From Bondarzewia mesenterica (Eukaryota > Basidiomycota > Agaricomycetes > Russulales > Bondarzewiaceae), in NCBI GenBank assembly GCA_004802705.1, contig SGPL01000822.1:1-10893 (forward strand): 10,893 bases of DNA. Direction: 5' to 3'. Under the pieces are notes generated by a model that searched no databases, was not told where the DNA came from, and was given only the letters and a program-made list of their open reading frames with translations. Positions 1 to 8,762 of this stretch are shown here, piece by piece; positions within the stretch are counted from its first letter, which is position 1; each line of letters opens with the position of its first letter. A program made the position numbers and the translations under genes.

Positions 1-60
1 TTTTTCGTACTTTTAGCACTTAACTGGAGCCGGACGAGCACTTGCGGAATAGTGATTATC

Positions 61-98
61 GTGACTATTTGTGACAAATCGTGACATTTGTGACTACC
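61..98. repeat. Short imperfect tandem repeat built on GTGAC
   Basis: GTGAC occurs four times at 61, 71, 81 and 90, a period of 9-10 bases, with AT-rich spacers (ATTT, AAATC, ATTT). This is an imperfect microsatellite-like array in non-coding DNA. No function is implied. Confidence 0.6.
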
Positions 99-109
99 CT
101 TCCCGACTT

Positions 110-160
110 TAGCCTTTTTGAGGCCCGAAACATAGCCTTTTTGAGGCCCAATTTGAGGCC
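110..160. repeat. Direct repeat of a 17-base unit plus a partial third copy
   Basis: The unit TAGCCTTTTTGAGGCCC occurs identically at 110-126 and 133-149, a period of 23 bases. A truncated third copy (TTTGAGGCC) follows at 152-160. Two perfect 17-base copies so close together point to local tandem duplication, as in a young minisatellite. It lies immediately after the GTGAC array. Confidence 0.8.
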
Positions 161-826
161 TTGGGACCGGGAAACATACATAGGAGCTTCACGGGGCCTA
201 TGATAGCGTCTTACCCTTATCTGATCGCTGATCAGGAATATCTTCTTGCATATCTCGAGCCGATCACTTGTTGTAACGCGCGCTCCATTGCCGTTCTTAA
301 CCCTGCTTTTGTATTGGGATGGACAGATCATACGGACAACATATGGACATAATTTTGTAGCCAGAGGAATGGATAGATATCTTGAAGCGGGAGTAACAGT
401 CTGAGTGACTCCATCCGCTTCGTCTCGACGGCGATTCCTGATTGGGCTCTCAAGGTCTCACACTCTGTCAGAATCTGCCATATAATTCTTAAAAAATGTA
501 TACATGCGTGTTCGGCTGGAGGACCAACGAGACATTCTTCAGAGGATTTAAGAATTTGTCGCGAAAGCGAGGTTTCGGAGTGTGTCCCTAGTTTTGCGAC
601 GTATTAGCGTGATAGACAAATAAAATCCGCTGGTGCTCAGTGTGTGCTCTGAGCATTAGACGCATGCTGCCGGAAAACCTTCCGTCCGTACGAAGTCTTC
701 TCGATGAAGGACGGAAACAGAATCCGAGGAGACAAGGAGTCGGGACCTTTCTATGAGGTATATGATAACGTAAGCATAGGATAGTCTTGCCGGTCCAGGG
801 CGGCTTGCACCGACATCGAAAGCACC

Positions 827-1280
827 ATGTACCCTTCCGTTCGTCTCTGCTCACAGCACGTACACAAACCGCTCATCTCCTTCCTCGGAAAGCGCAAGTG
901 GCCCTCCAGTGCGCATCTTCACCCGTTCGCTACAGTTTTTAAAATTGACCGATTTCGGGCAGCTCCGGGGCCTCAGCATGCTCACCCGGCCGCACCAGAG
1001 CAGCTCAAGGCGTCATTCCCTGATTTTATGAAGAAGTTCAAGAGCTCTTCCGCGCGCTCGAGCGGGAGCGCGGGCTCGGGGAAACAGGCATATGGCGAGT
1101 TTTGGGAGGCGCCAGAGTGGGTTTGGAATCCCAGGAGTAGGCAGCTGGAGGAGGCGGAGATTGAGGCTATCTCGGTGCGTGCTTGCTCGTTCATCTGCGT
1201 CCATTTTGCAAGTTTGAATGTGCTGATATTTATCTGTGGGTCGTGGGGTGCTGTAGAGCGGAGGCGCGTCGTTACGGTAG
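827..1280 (+). CDS. Small basic protein, probable mitochondrial precursor, function unknown
   Basis: Proposed exons are 827-908, 963-1174 and 1257-1280, giving 105 residues. An in-frame TAG at 782-784 makes the ATG at 827 the first possible start. The N-terminus (about residues 1-28) is rich in Arg, Lys, Ser and His and has no acidic residues, as expected of a mitochondrial presequence. The rest contains PGPQHAHPA, an Asp-Phe-Met-Lys-Lys-Phe-Lys segment, a Ser/Gly-rich linker, an aromatic stretch (EFWEAPEWVW) and an acidic helix (QLEEAEIEAI). The last intron (1175-1256) has a GTGCGT donor and ends in TGTAG. Splicing it adds only eight codons and turns the end into SSGGASLR-stop. The first intron (909-962) is less certain, because it is 54 bases long and stop-free, so it could instead be coding. 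I believe similar small proteins with an SGGASLR-like tail occur in other mushroom fungi, but I cannot name the family. Confidence 0.62.
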
Positions 1281-1488
1281 AGCGACGTGAATTTGACCGA
1301 GGAATCTAAATGCACACACCCCTGTTCCCTGTCATCTGATACTTACACCAGCTCTCCGCGTTCTCCACCGTCATCCTAAACATACTGGTTTCATAGTTCC
1401 GACCCTAGTCAAGTAGAAGTGAATGAACAGCATGTCATGATTCATCCTGATCCATCGTTATTTTACAAGTTGATACAGCAGCAGCAGC
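1281..1488. other. Convergent 3' spacer between the small gene and the proteasome gene
   Basis: This 208-base gap should hold the 3' UTRs of two genes that end towards each other. I see no canonical AATAAA signal on either strand and no further gene. Confidence 0.5.
1476..1487. repeat. (CAG)4 trinucleotide run next to the proteasome gene stop codon
   Basis: Four perfect CAG units on the plus strand read as CTG on the minus strand. They lie one base beyond the stop codon of the minus-strand proteasome gene, in its 3' UTR. Confidence 0.8.
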
Positions 1489-2699
1489 TCAGTCCTTCTC
1501 TGCGTACGCCAACAGATGCGTATCGACCTCCGCCTCGCCCATCGTGCGCCACTGCCCGCGCGTCTTGGGGTCTTCGTCCTCGCTGCTCGACACGATGCCG
1601 ATCTCCACTTCGCCAGCTTTGAAGTCCGTCGCGTGCACCGTCGACAGTGCCTCGATCGCCATCTAATGAACAAAAGCAACCAAAGACCGTCAAATGTCAG
1701 TTGACAGAGACCTGCTTTTGAAAACATGAGGGTTCGTACCTCGATGACTTCTGATCGACTGAGCGTTTTGCCTGCGGCCACCGCATCGTCTGCCCCGCGT
1801 CCGTTATCTAGCTTCTTCCACTTCTTCTCAAGATGGTTCATAGCTTCCTGCTGTTTCTGCCCAGCTGCTGTTGCGTGGAAGCCGACGAAGTACCCTGCGG
1901 GGTCGAGCTTGAAAACTTGTGGGCCGAGCTCGGGGTCGATGCCGATGAAGATCATCGCTGCACGGACAAAAAATATATAAGAGATGAGTCGAACAAGATC
2001 GAATCAAAGTGGCTGCCAGAGAGAGCGGAGGGAGACGTACAGATGCCGAGAGGACGCATAGCCGCTCGTTGGGTATATACTTGGTTGATGTTGGCGATGC
2101 GTCGGGCAAGAGCGTCCGGTGTGATCTCGTAGCCGTACTTGTATCGGAACTCGGCCGCTTCATAGCGCGCACGAAATACCTGTGCTCGTGCGTCAGCTGG
2201 CAGGCCATTTTGAGTGAGCAAGCGGCAACTGTGTGAGATGCGAGGCAAGAGGCGTACCGATGAGACCTGTCATGGCGCAGCCGATAGTGGGTGTGATGCT
2301 GAAGAGGTGTGTGACGGTGGACGCGTCCAACAGCTTGTCCTATTCGGAGAAACAGAGAGGATAAAATGCGAGGGTCAGGTTAGGAAGAAGATGTGGGGGA
2401 GAGACGGGATGACGTACAGGCACTTTCTTCTGAATGATTACGACGGCGGTGTCCTTTCCTCGAACAGAAATTGATGTGTGCCCCGAGCCCGAGATGGCTT
2501 TAAAGGCATATTCTGGATAGGTGCGCGTGCGCATGAGCGCATGCACCGAAAAGAGAGAACTCATTAATCGTACGCACCGACTTGGTACAATCGCCCTTCT
2601 GGCGAGAAAACGGTGAGATATCTGTGCGGCACGTCAGTTGCACTTCCTTGAGCAATCGATTTTGTAAGAACAAAACCTGTCGTAGGACGTCCTGGACAT
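1489..2699 (-). CDS. SCL1: 20S proteasome subunit alpha type-6 (PSMA6 / yeast alpha1 Scl1)
   Basis: This is one of seven alpha subunits forming the outer rings of the 20S core particle, which gate substrate entry and dock regulators in nucleus and cytosol. Exons on the minus strand are 2699-2677, 2621-2578, 2512-2418, 2339-2258, 2196-2041, 1957-1740 and 1662-1489. The six introns are 61-83 bases, all GT-AG and phase-consistent. The product is 263 residues, slightly longer than yeast or human relatives (about 250). The N-terminus has the alpha-subunit gate motif Tyr6-Asp7-Arg8, whose Arg codon is split by intron 1. The alpha-type signature [16 protein letters not shown] follows at residues 13-28. 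Further family blocks are [37 protein letters not shown] and [13 protein letters not shown]. Near the C-terminus is an acidic loop (SSSEDEDP) before the terminal YAEKD. Alpha subunits carry no catalytic threonine, and none is expected. It is divergently transcribed from the RNA polymerase III gene. Confidence 0.96.
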
Positions 2700-2942
2700 T
2701 GTGAAGAGCGGGGAGGAGGATGGATTGAGACCTTGACTTTGCTTGAGAGGGACGCGCAACGCAACGCGCACTCGTGGGATACTAACACGTGATAAGATCA
2801 GATCCAGATCGGGCAGAAATCTGAGAAATCCCGGATTTCGAGCCTGCACTCGCTGACTCGAGTCCTCGCGCCTTGGACCGCAACTCTCTCCCACTCTTCC
2901 TGGAGTTCGTATTGTTCGTTAAGCTGGAGCGAGGGGGAAAGT
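2700..2942. promoter_or_regulatory. Shared divergent promoter of the proteasome alpha and RPC1 genes
   Basis: Only 243 bases separate the two start codons, so this segment must hold both 5' UTRs and core promoters. No clear TATA box is seen. A pyrimidine-rich stretch on the minus strand precedes the proteasome ATG (plus strand 2701-2720 is purine-rich). A palindromic E-box overlapping a GATA-like site lies near the middle (2786-2796). I do not see the yeast proteasome control element GGTGGCAAA. Confidence 0.7.
2786..2796. promoter_or_regulatory. CACGTG E-box overlapping GATAAG
   Basis: The sequence CACGTGATAAG joins a palindromic bHLH-type site (Cbf1/Pho4-like in yeast) with a GATA-factor-type site sharing one G. 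It is about 87 bases from the proteasome ATG and 147 from the RPC1 ATG. Its regulatory role is inferred from motif and position only. Confidence 0.35.
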
Positions 2943-5900
2943 ATGAAGGAGACAGTCATCCACAACGCGCCAAAAGTCATGTGAGTATCGCGCGCGTTCT
3001 TTGAATGGTACGGAGGTTATTGATCGAATTGACGGGGACTCGCAGCAAGCGGCTGCAGTTCAGCACGCTCAACGCGCAGGATGTCGTCAAAATCTCTGAG
3101 TTCCAGGTGACACATCGCGACCTGTACACGCCTGCGGATAGGCAGCCCGTCAAGGACGGTGTGCTCGATCGGCGGCTGGTGCGTTACAAGTGTATCTCAT
3201 TTCTTCCGTTCACGGTGCTAATGCTCGTGCGCGATGTGCAGGGAACTTCGGAAAAGAATACGTTCTGCGAGACGTGTGGTCTGAACTCTGTAGATTGCGT
3301 TGGACATTATGCGTATATCAAACTCGTCGTGCCCGTCTTTCACATTGGTTACTTCAAGCATACCATCGGCATCCTTCAGTGCATATGCAAAGTGCGTCGG
3401 CATTCAGCCTTTCAATCATCATTCTAATCATAATTACATCGACTATTTTAGACATGCGCACGCGTGCTCCTCGAAGAACCCGACCGACGGGCCTACCTGC
3501 GACGCTTCCGCAGACCGAACCTGGAGAACGTGCAACGCCTGGCACTCGTCAAGGCCGTGAACGGTGCCGCGCGGAAGGTGGTGTACTGCCCGTACTGCGC
3601 GGCGACGAATGGCGCGGTGAAAAAGGCGGGCGCGCTCAAGATCATCCACGACAAGTTCCGCGCCAAGAAGACGGCAGAGGAGATGGAGAAGTGGAAGAAG
3701 ACGTTCGCGCCTGCCGTCGAGGCGCAGAAAGAGCTCGGAATGTACATCAACAAGGCCGTTCATGAGGATCTCAACCCGCTTAAAGTGCTTGACTTGTTCA
3801 AGCGGATCTCGGACGAGGTAAGTTGTTGCATGGGCAGGTGAGTCTATCGGTGCGCACTGCTTGCTAATGGTGCATGGGTGGTGGGATTTAGGACTGTGAG
3901 CTGCTTGGGCTGACACCAAAGCATAACCGACCTGAGGAATTCATCTGGCAATACATCTCCGTTCCCCCTGTTTGCATTCGCCCCTCGGTTGCGCAGGATG
4001 GCGCCTCAAACGAGGACGACCTGACTGTAAAGCTTACTGAGATTGTCTTCACCAACGCGCTTATCAAGCAAGGTCTCGTCAAAGGTGCGCCAACAGCCCA
4101 GCTGATGGTAAGTCCCTTCCCCTTGCTCCCTTCACTGCATTTCATTGAACATGTCAATCCGCGCCCAGGAACAATGGGAGTTCCTGCAGCTCTCCGTTGC
4201 GATGTACATCAACTCGGAGCTCCCAGGCGTACCCTCACAGCTAGGCCAAAAGCCGATCCGCGGGTTCTGCCAGCGACTCAAGGGCAAGCAGGGCCGCTTC
4301 CGCGGCAATTTGTCCGGTAAGCGCGTGGACTTTTCTGGACGCACCGTCATCTCGCCCGACCCGAACCTGCGCATCGACGAGGTCGCCGTGCCGGAGCGTG
4401 TTGCGAAGATTCTCACGTACCCCGAGCGCGTCACCGCGTACAACATCGAGAAACTCAAGAAGGCCGTCAGGAACGGCTGCGATGTCCATCCCGGCGCCAA
4501 CTATGTCACCGCGGGCAGCAGTGGGTTCAAGAAGTATCTTAAGTTTGGAAATCGAGCGCAGGTTGCGGATGGGTTGAGGCTTGGGGACGTCGTGGAGAGG
4601 CATATTATCGATGGTGATATCGTTCTGTTCAACCGGCAGCCAAGTTTGCACAAGGTGCGTGAAATATTAAACCTTCAACTGTATGAGCTGTTCATTGTTC
4701 TGATCTCTCTCTCGCAGTTGTCTATCATGTGTCATCGAGTTGGTATTTCCTATGCTTTACCTGTAAACATCCTGCTGAATATATCTATCATATATCTTCT
4801 AGGTCAAAGTCCGGCCATGGCGATCGTTCCGTCTCAACGAGTGTGTCTGCAATCCCTACAATGCCGATTTTGATGGTGATGAAATGAACTTGCGTATGTT
4901 ACTGAGTATTCGTTGAATCATCGGAGACTCACTGTTGCCTCCTTTCTTCGCCGTCTCAAGATGTCCCACAAACTGAAGAGGCTCGTACCGAAGCGCTCGA
5001 ACTCATGAGCGTGAAGCTTAACATGGTCACGCCTCGAAATGGAGAGCCCGTCATAGCCGCCATTCAGGATTTCATCACCGCCTCCTGGCTCCTTTCGCGA
5101 CGCGACCAGTTCTTCGACCGGCGGCAGTTCACGCAGATCTGCTCCTACTTCGCTGACGCAGACCTGCAGATCGACATCCCACCACCGACGATCTGGAAAC
5201 CCGTGCGGCTGTGGACGGGCAAGCAGGTGTTCAACGTGCTTATGCGCCCGAACCGGCAGTCAAGTGTGTTCGTGAACGTCGAGTCCAAGTGCAACAAGGA
5301 GGAGAAGCCGCACCCAGAGTACTACGCGATGGGGAAGAACACCGTGTCGGACATGTCGCCGAACGACGGCTGGCTCGTCATCGTGAACAGCGAGATCATG
5401 TGTGGCGTGATGGACAAGGCGACCGTGGGCGCCGGGAAGAAGAAGTCGGTGTTTGGAATCATCATGAGAGATTATGGCCCTCACGAGGCGGCAGCGGCCA
5501 TGAATCGGCTTGCGAAGCTCTGTGCGAGATGGCTTGGTGGGTGCATTTTTCGTGACTCTAGTAATGCAGGTGCTCAGGTATTGCCCTACAGCTAACTTTG
5601 GATTTTCCTTGGGCATCAACGATGTCATTCCCGGGCCTATCCTGTCCGGTAAGAAGGATATGCTCGTGGAGGAGGCATACGCGAAGTGCCAGGATCTTAT
5701 CACACTTGCAAAGAAGGGCAAACTGGAGAACAAGGCCGGTTGCAATCAGGAGCAGACGCTTGAGGCCATGATTTCTTCCGTGCTGTCGAAAGTCCGTGAC
5801 GAGGTCGGTGAGATTTGTATGAAAGAGCTGAGTCGGCACAATGCACCGCTCATTATGGCTACCTGCGGGTCCAAAGGTATCATGTTGCCATGATCGTTGC

Positions 5901-8396
5901 AGCATATCAATACTGACTTTTTAATTCTTTTGCGTGATAGGTTCCGTCATCAACGTCTCGCAGATGGTCGCTTGTGTAGGACAACAAATCATTGCCGGCC
6001 ATCGTGTCCCGGATGGTTTCCAAGATCGTTCTCTTCCGCATTTCCCCAAGAAATCGAGGGAACCGCCGTCTAAGGGGTTCGTCCGCAACAGCTTCTACAC
6101 AGGTCTTTCGCCCACCGAGTTCCTCTTCCACGCGATCTCCGGTCGTGAAGGTCTGGTTGATACAGCAGTCAAGACGGCGGAGACGGGATACATGCAGCGG
6201 CGCCTGATGAAGGCTTTGGAGGACCTTACGACGCAGTACGATCTGTCGGTCAGGAACGGGACGGGCGGTGTGGTCCAGTTCAGGTATGGTGACGATGGCT
6301 TGGATCCGGCGTGCTTAGAGGGCGACGCTCAGCCTATCGAGTTCGTCCGGGCTTGGGAACATGCTGCTGTACGTTGATTTTTTATTTTTTGATGCCGGTA
6401 TACACTGTGACTGAGGTCATATCGTGAAGGCCATCAGTTCCCGATCTGCACGTGGTCTTCTGCCATACGAGATCCTGGACATCGTCGACCGGGAATTGTC
6501 GCAAAAACGATTCACGGTCGAGTGCACGGCTGCTTACATCTCGACTGTCCGTGGCTTCATCCGGGAGCATGTTGCGCATCGATTGGCGGAGGTTCGTAAA
6601 AGCCGCGGGATGTTCGATGCGCTGGAGCGCGAGAACGAGTGGGACGCTGATACTGATCTTTCCCTGGGTGCATCAGGTGACAAGAATTTTTTTTCAGTAC
6701 TGACAAAGTTCATCTCGCTCACACTCNTCGTGACAGAGGCTGACAAGGCCATCGTCGATAATAAGGCGAAAGTNACGGAAAACCAGCTATTGACATTCTT
6801 GAACATCTGTTGGACAAAATACGTCAAGGCAAAAATCGAGCCTGGTGAGTCNCGTCNTAGTTCTCTGTGATCGGTTTGTGGCTCACATGANTTTCGCANG
6901 ACAGGCTCCACTGTGGGNGCCGTCGGCGCGCAGTCAATTGGTGAACCCGGCACGCAGATGACACTGAAAACGTTCCATTTCGCCGGCGTTGCGTCCATGA
7001 ACGTCACGCTCGGTGTGCCACGCATCAAAGAGATCATCAATGCAGCCAAGGTCATCAGCACTCCGATTATAAGCTGCAAGTTGGTGACGTGCGACTCTGA
7101 GCCTTCAGCGCGTATCGTCAAGGCTCGACTGGAGAAAACACATCTAGGCGATGTCAGTCTCTCTCATATCTTTCCCCTGTCTATCTGATGATTTACTGAG
7201 AANGGTTCTTTGTTGTAGGTCGCTTCTGTTCTTGAAGAGGCATGGGCACCGGAGTACACCTATATTGGTGTCATCGTCGATATGCAGAGTATACAAAAAT
7301 TACAGGTCTGTTAATTTGGAAGCCGAGCTTGGTATCTTTACTAAAGACCGTCGTTTTTAGCTCGAACTTACGCTCGACGACATCAAATGGGCCATTGTTG
7401 CAGCGAGGAAGCTGAAGATCAAGCAAGAAGTAAGTCTAAATCCTTCAGACCGCCGAACGACTCGTGAGAACATGACCTTGGTAGTCTATTACGATCATCC
7501 CACGCAAGAATCGTCTGCGGATCTACGTCGATGGGCAGGACAAATATTATCGACTGCGCGAGCTCAAGAGGGTGTTGCCTGAGGTCGTCGTAAAGGTGAA
7601 CATTCGCCCGCCATGTCCATGGGCTCGTATTGACAAGTCCAACTGCAGGGCGTCCCGACTATCGCGCGAGCCGTGATCAATGTCAAGGATAAGGACGATG
7701 ATCGTGGCAAGAAAGGTGACAAAGAGCTCCTCGTCGAGGGCTATGGCTTGCAGAAAGTCATGGTGACGGAAGGTCAGTGTTGTTGTTACCATAAGCCGAT
7801 GACTCTCCAAAACTGAGAGCAATTTATGATTGTGCAGGCATCGTTGGCGAACAGACTTCCTCGAATCACGTCATTGAGGTAGCGAAAGTCTTGGGTATCG
7901 AGGCGGCGAGGAGGACGATCATCAACGAGATTCAATATACTATGGCGAGTCACGGCATGAGCATTGATCCCCGGCACGTCATGTTGCTTGGGGATGTTAT
8001 GAGCTACAAGGTCGGTCTCCGTCGTCTCTCTCACAAAACAGTCACCGCTCACCGGGCTCTCGTTATGGATAGGGCGAGGTATTGGGCATCACGCGCTTCG
8101 GTGTCGCAAAGATGAAGGATAGCGTGCTGATGCTGGCCTCGTTCGAGAAGACAACGGATCACTTGTTCGATGCGGCGGCATTTGGAAAGACGGATAGCAT
8201 CGCGGGCGTCTCGGAGAGCATTATCATGGGCAACCCTGCTGCTAATTGCGGGACGTCCATGTGCGTTTCATTTCCCTATTCTTTCTTGTTTGTTTGCGTG
8301 ACTGACGGTATCGCGTCCCTTTTTAGGCCCGCACTGTACTCACCGGCGCCGATGATCAGCAAGCCAAGAAAATTGTTGTTTGAGGATGCATTGTGA
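2943..8396 (+). CDS. RPC1: DNA-directed RNA polymerase III largest subunit (RPC1, RPC160, POLR3A)
   Basis: This is the largest catalytic subunit of Pol III, which makes tRNA, 5S rRNA and U6 RNA in the nucleus. My model has 21 exons: 2943-2980, 3046-3178, 3242-3391, 3452-3817, 3892-4107, 4169-4654, 4718-4738, 4803-4893, 4961-5536, 5592-5876, 5941-6368, 6430-6676, 6737-6844, 6905-7152, 7219-7305, 7361-7429, 7485-7595, 7649-7772, 7838-8010, 8073-8260 and 8327-8396. The exons sum to 4215 bases, or 1404 residues, a normal length for the family. The start [11 protein letters not shown] resembles the yeast N-terminus. Clamp zinc ligands are C66, C69, C76 and H79, then C106, C109, C153 and C156. [17 protein letters not shown] lies at about 344-360, the magnesium motif [10 protein letters not shown] at 490-499, the bridge helix at about 843-880, and the trigger loop around 1066-1083 with His1073. 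The end [11 protein letters not shown] is typical. All introns are GT-AG, 53-74 bases. Intron 12 (6677-6736) is the least certain, since it is in frame and stop-free. Confidence 0.97.
4718..4738 (+). other. RPC1 micro-exon 7 (21 bases, residues LSIMCHR)
   Basis: Between exon 6, ending in the PSLHK block, and exon 8, starting VKVRPWR, relatives require about seven residues of the form LSI..H. The only match is these 21 bases, flanked by CTCGCAG before and GTTGGT after. Skipping the exon keeps the frame but would delete residues 464-470. The downstream donor GTTGGT is weak. The next exon lies in a different genomic frame, so an intron here is necessary. Confidence 0.88.
4860..4889 (+). other. 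RPC1 catalytic metal-binding motif [10 protein letters not shown]
   Basis: These ten codons encode the universal multisubunit RNA polymerase motif whose three aspartates (D492, D494 and D496 in this model) hold the catalytic magnesium. The motif is intact. Intron 8 begins four bases later and splits the codon of the following conserved histidine (C at 4893, AT at 4961-4962). Confidence 0.97.
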
Positions 8397-8762
8397 TGNT
8401 AAGCATTTTTCTATGTACGANTTTCGATTTGCTTTTGTTCCATTATATTTCCTTGCTGTGTTTCGNATCACGCAACAGCTCTGTAATACTGTAGCCATAG
8501 AATGTCTTATTTTCCCAATCAAACCTGCAACCATTTGTTGCGCACTNTTGGCGAATTTCAGTGGAATACTGAGGTGTTTGACTGGATTTTGCCAGCATCG
8601 CAATATGAAAAAGGCGTCACTGATCAGCAAGTTGCGGATCTAGTGTGTGTCGCATCAATTGTCTTTCAAGTATATTCAGTACACCTGTCGCCGTGTAGAA
8701 GTGCATACGTGGCAATCTAAGTCTGCAAGGGATTCGGATAGGAACAAATGAACAAGACAGAT
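8397..8762. other. Convergent 3' spacer between RPC1 and MED10
   Basis: This 366-base gap should hold both 3' UTRs. It is AT-richer than the genes and contains four Ns (8399, 8421, 8466, 8547). An open frame at 8502-8720 (+) gives 72 residues, but has no recognised motif and is not annotated as a gene. No canonical AATAAA is evident. Confidence 0.55.

Larger units (their letters stand above)
1..826. other. Left intergenic region, no gene supported
   Basis: Short open frames exist on both strands (for example 161-352 on plus, 65-331 and 588-854 on minus), but none has a recognisable motif, a plausible spliced extension or a protein-like composition, so none is annotated. The region holds two clusters of short repeats (61-98 and 110-160) and presumably the promoter of the small gene starting at 827. 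An 8-base inverted repeat (680-687 and 709-716) with a loop of about 21 bases lies in the presumed 5' region of that gene. No TATA box or other promoter element stands out. Confidence 0.5.

Noticed and set aside
680..716. 8-base inverted repeat TTCCGTCC / GGACGGAA.
   Set aside because: The stem is short and the loop is about 21 bases with no T-run; chance is the simplest explanation.
588..854. Minus-strand 88-residue frame with several cysteines overlapping the start of the small gene.
   Set aside because: Composition is not protein-like, no homologous pattern is recognised, and it overlaps the better-supported plus-strand gene.
2780..2786. TACTAAC, a perfect branch-point string, suggesting a 5' UTR intron for RPC1.
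   Set aside because: No convincing donor is available upstream without running into the divergent proteasome gene, and the ATG at 2943 needs no such intron.
5541..5591. Alternative donor GTGCAT for RPC1 intron 9.
   Set aside because: It would create GGC-TAA at the junction and stop translation. The donor at 5537 restores the conserved GFSLGIND block with the correct spacing.
4241..7121. Long minus-strand open frames opposite RPC1 (for example 4241-4651, 5260-5745, 6534-7121).
   Set aside because: They lie antisense to strongly conserved polymerase exons and show no family motif; they are shadows of the codon bias on the plus strand.
8502..8720. Plus-strand 72-residue frame in the RPC1-MED10 spacer.
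   Set aside because: It contains an N, has no known motif, and lies where two 3' UTRs are expected. It could be a chance frame.
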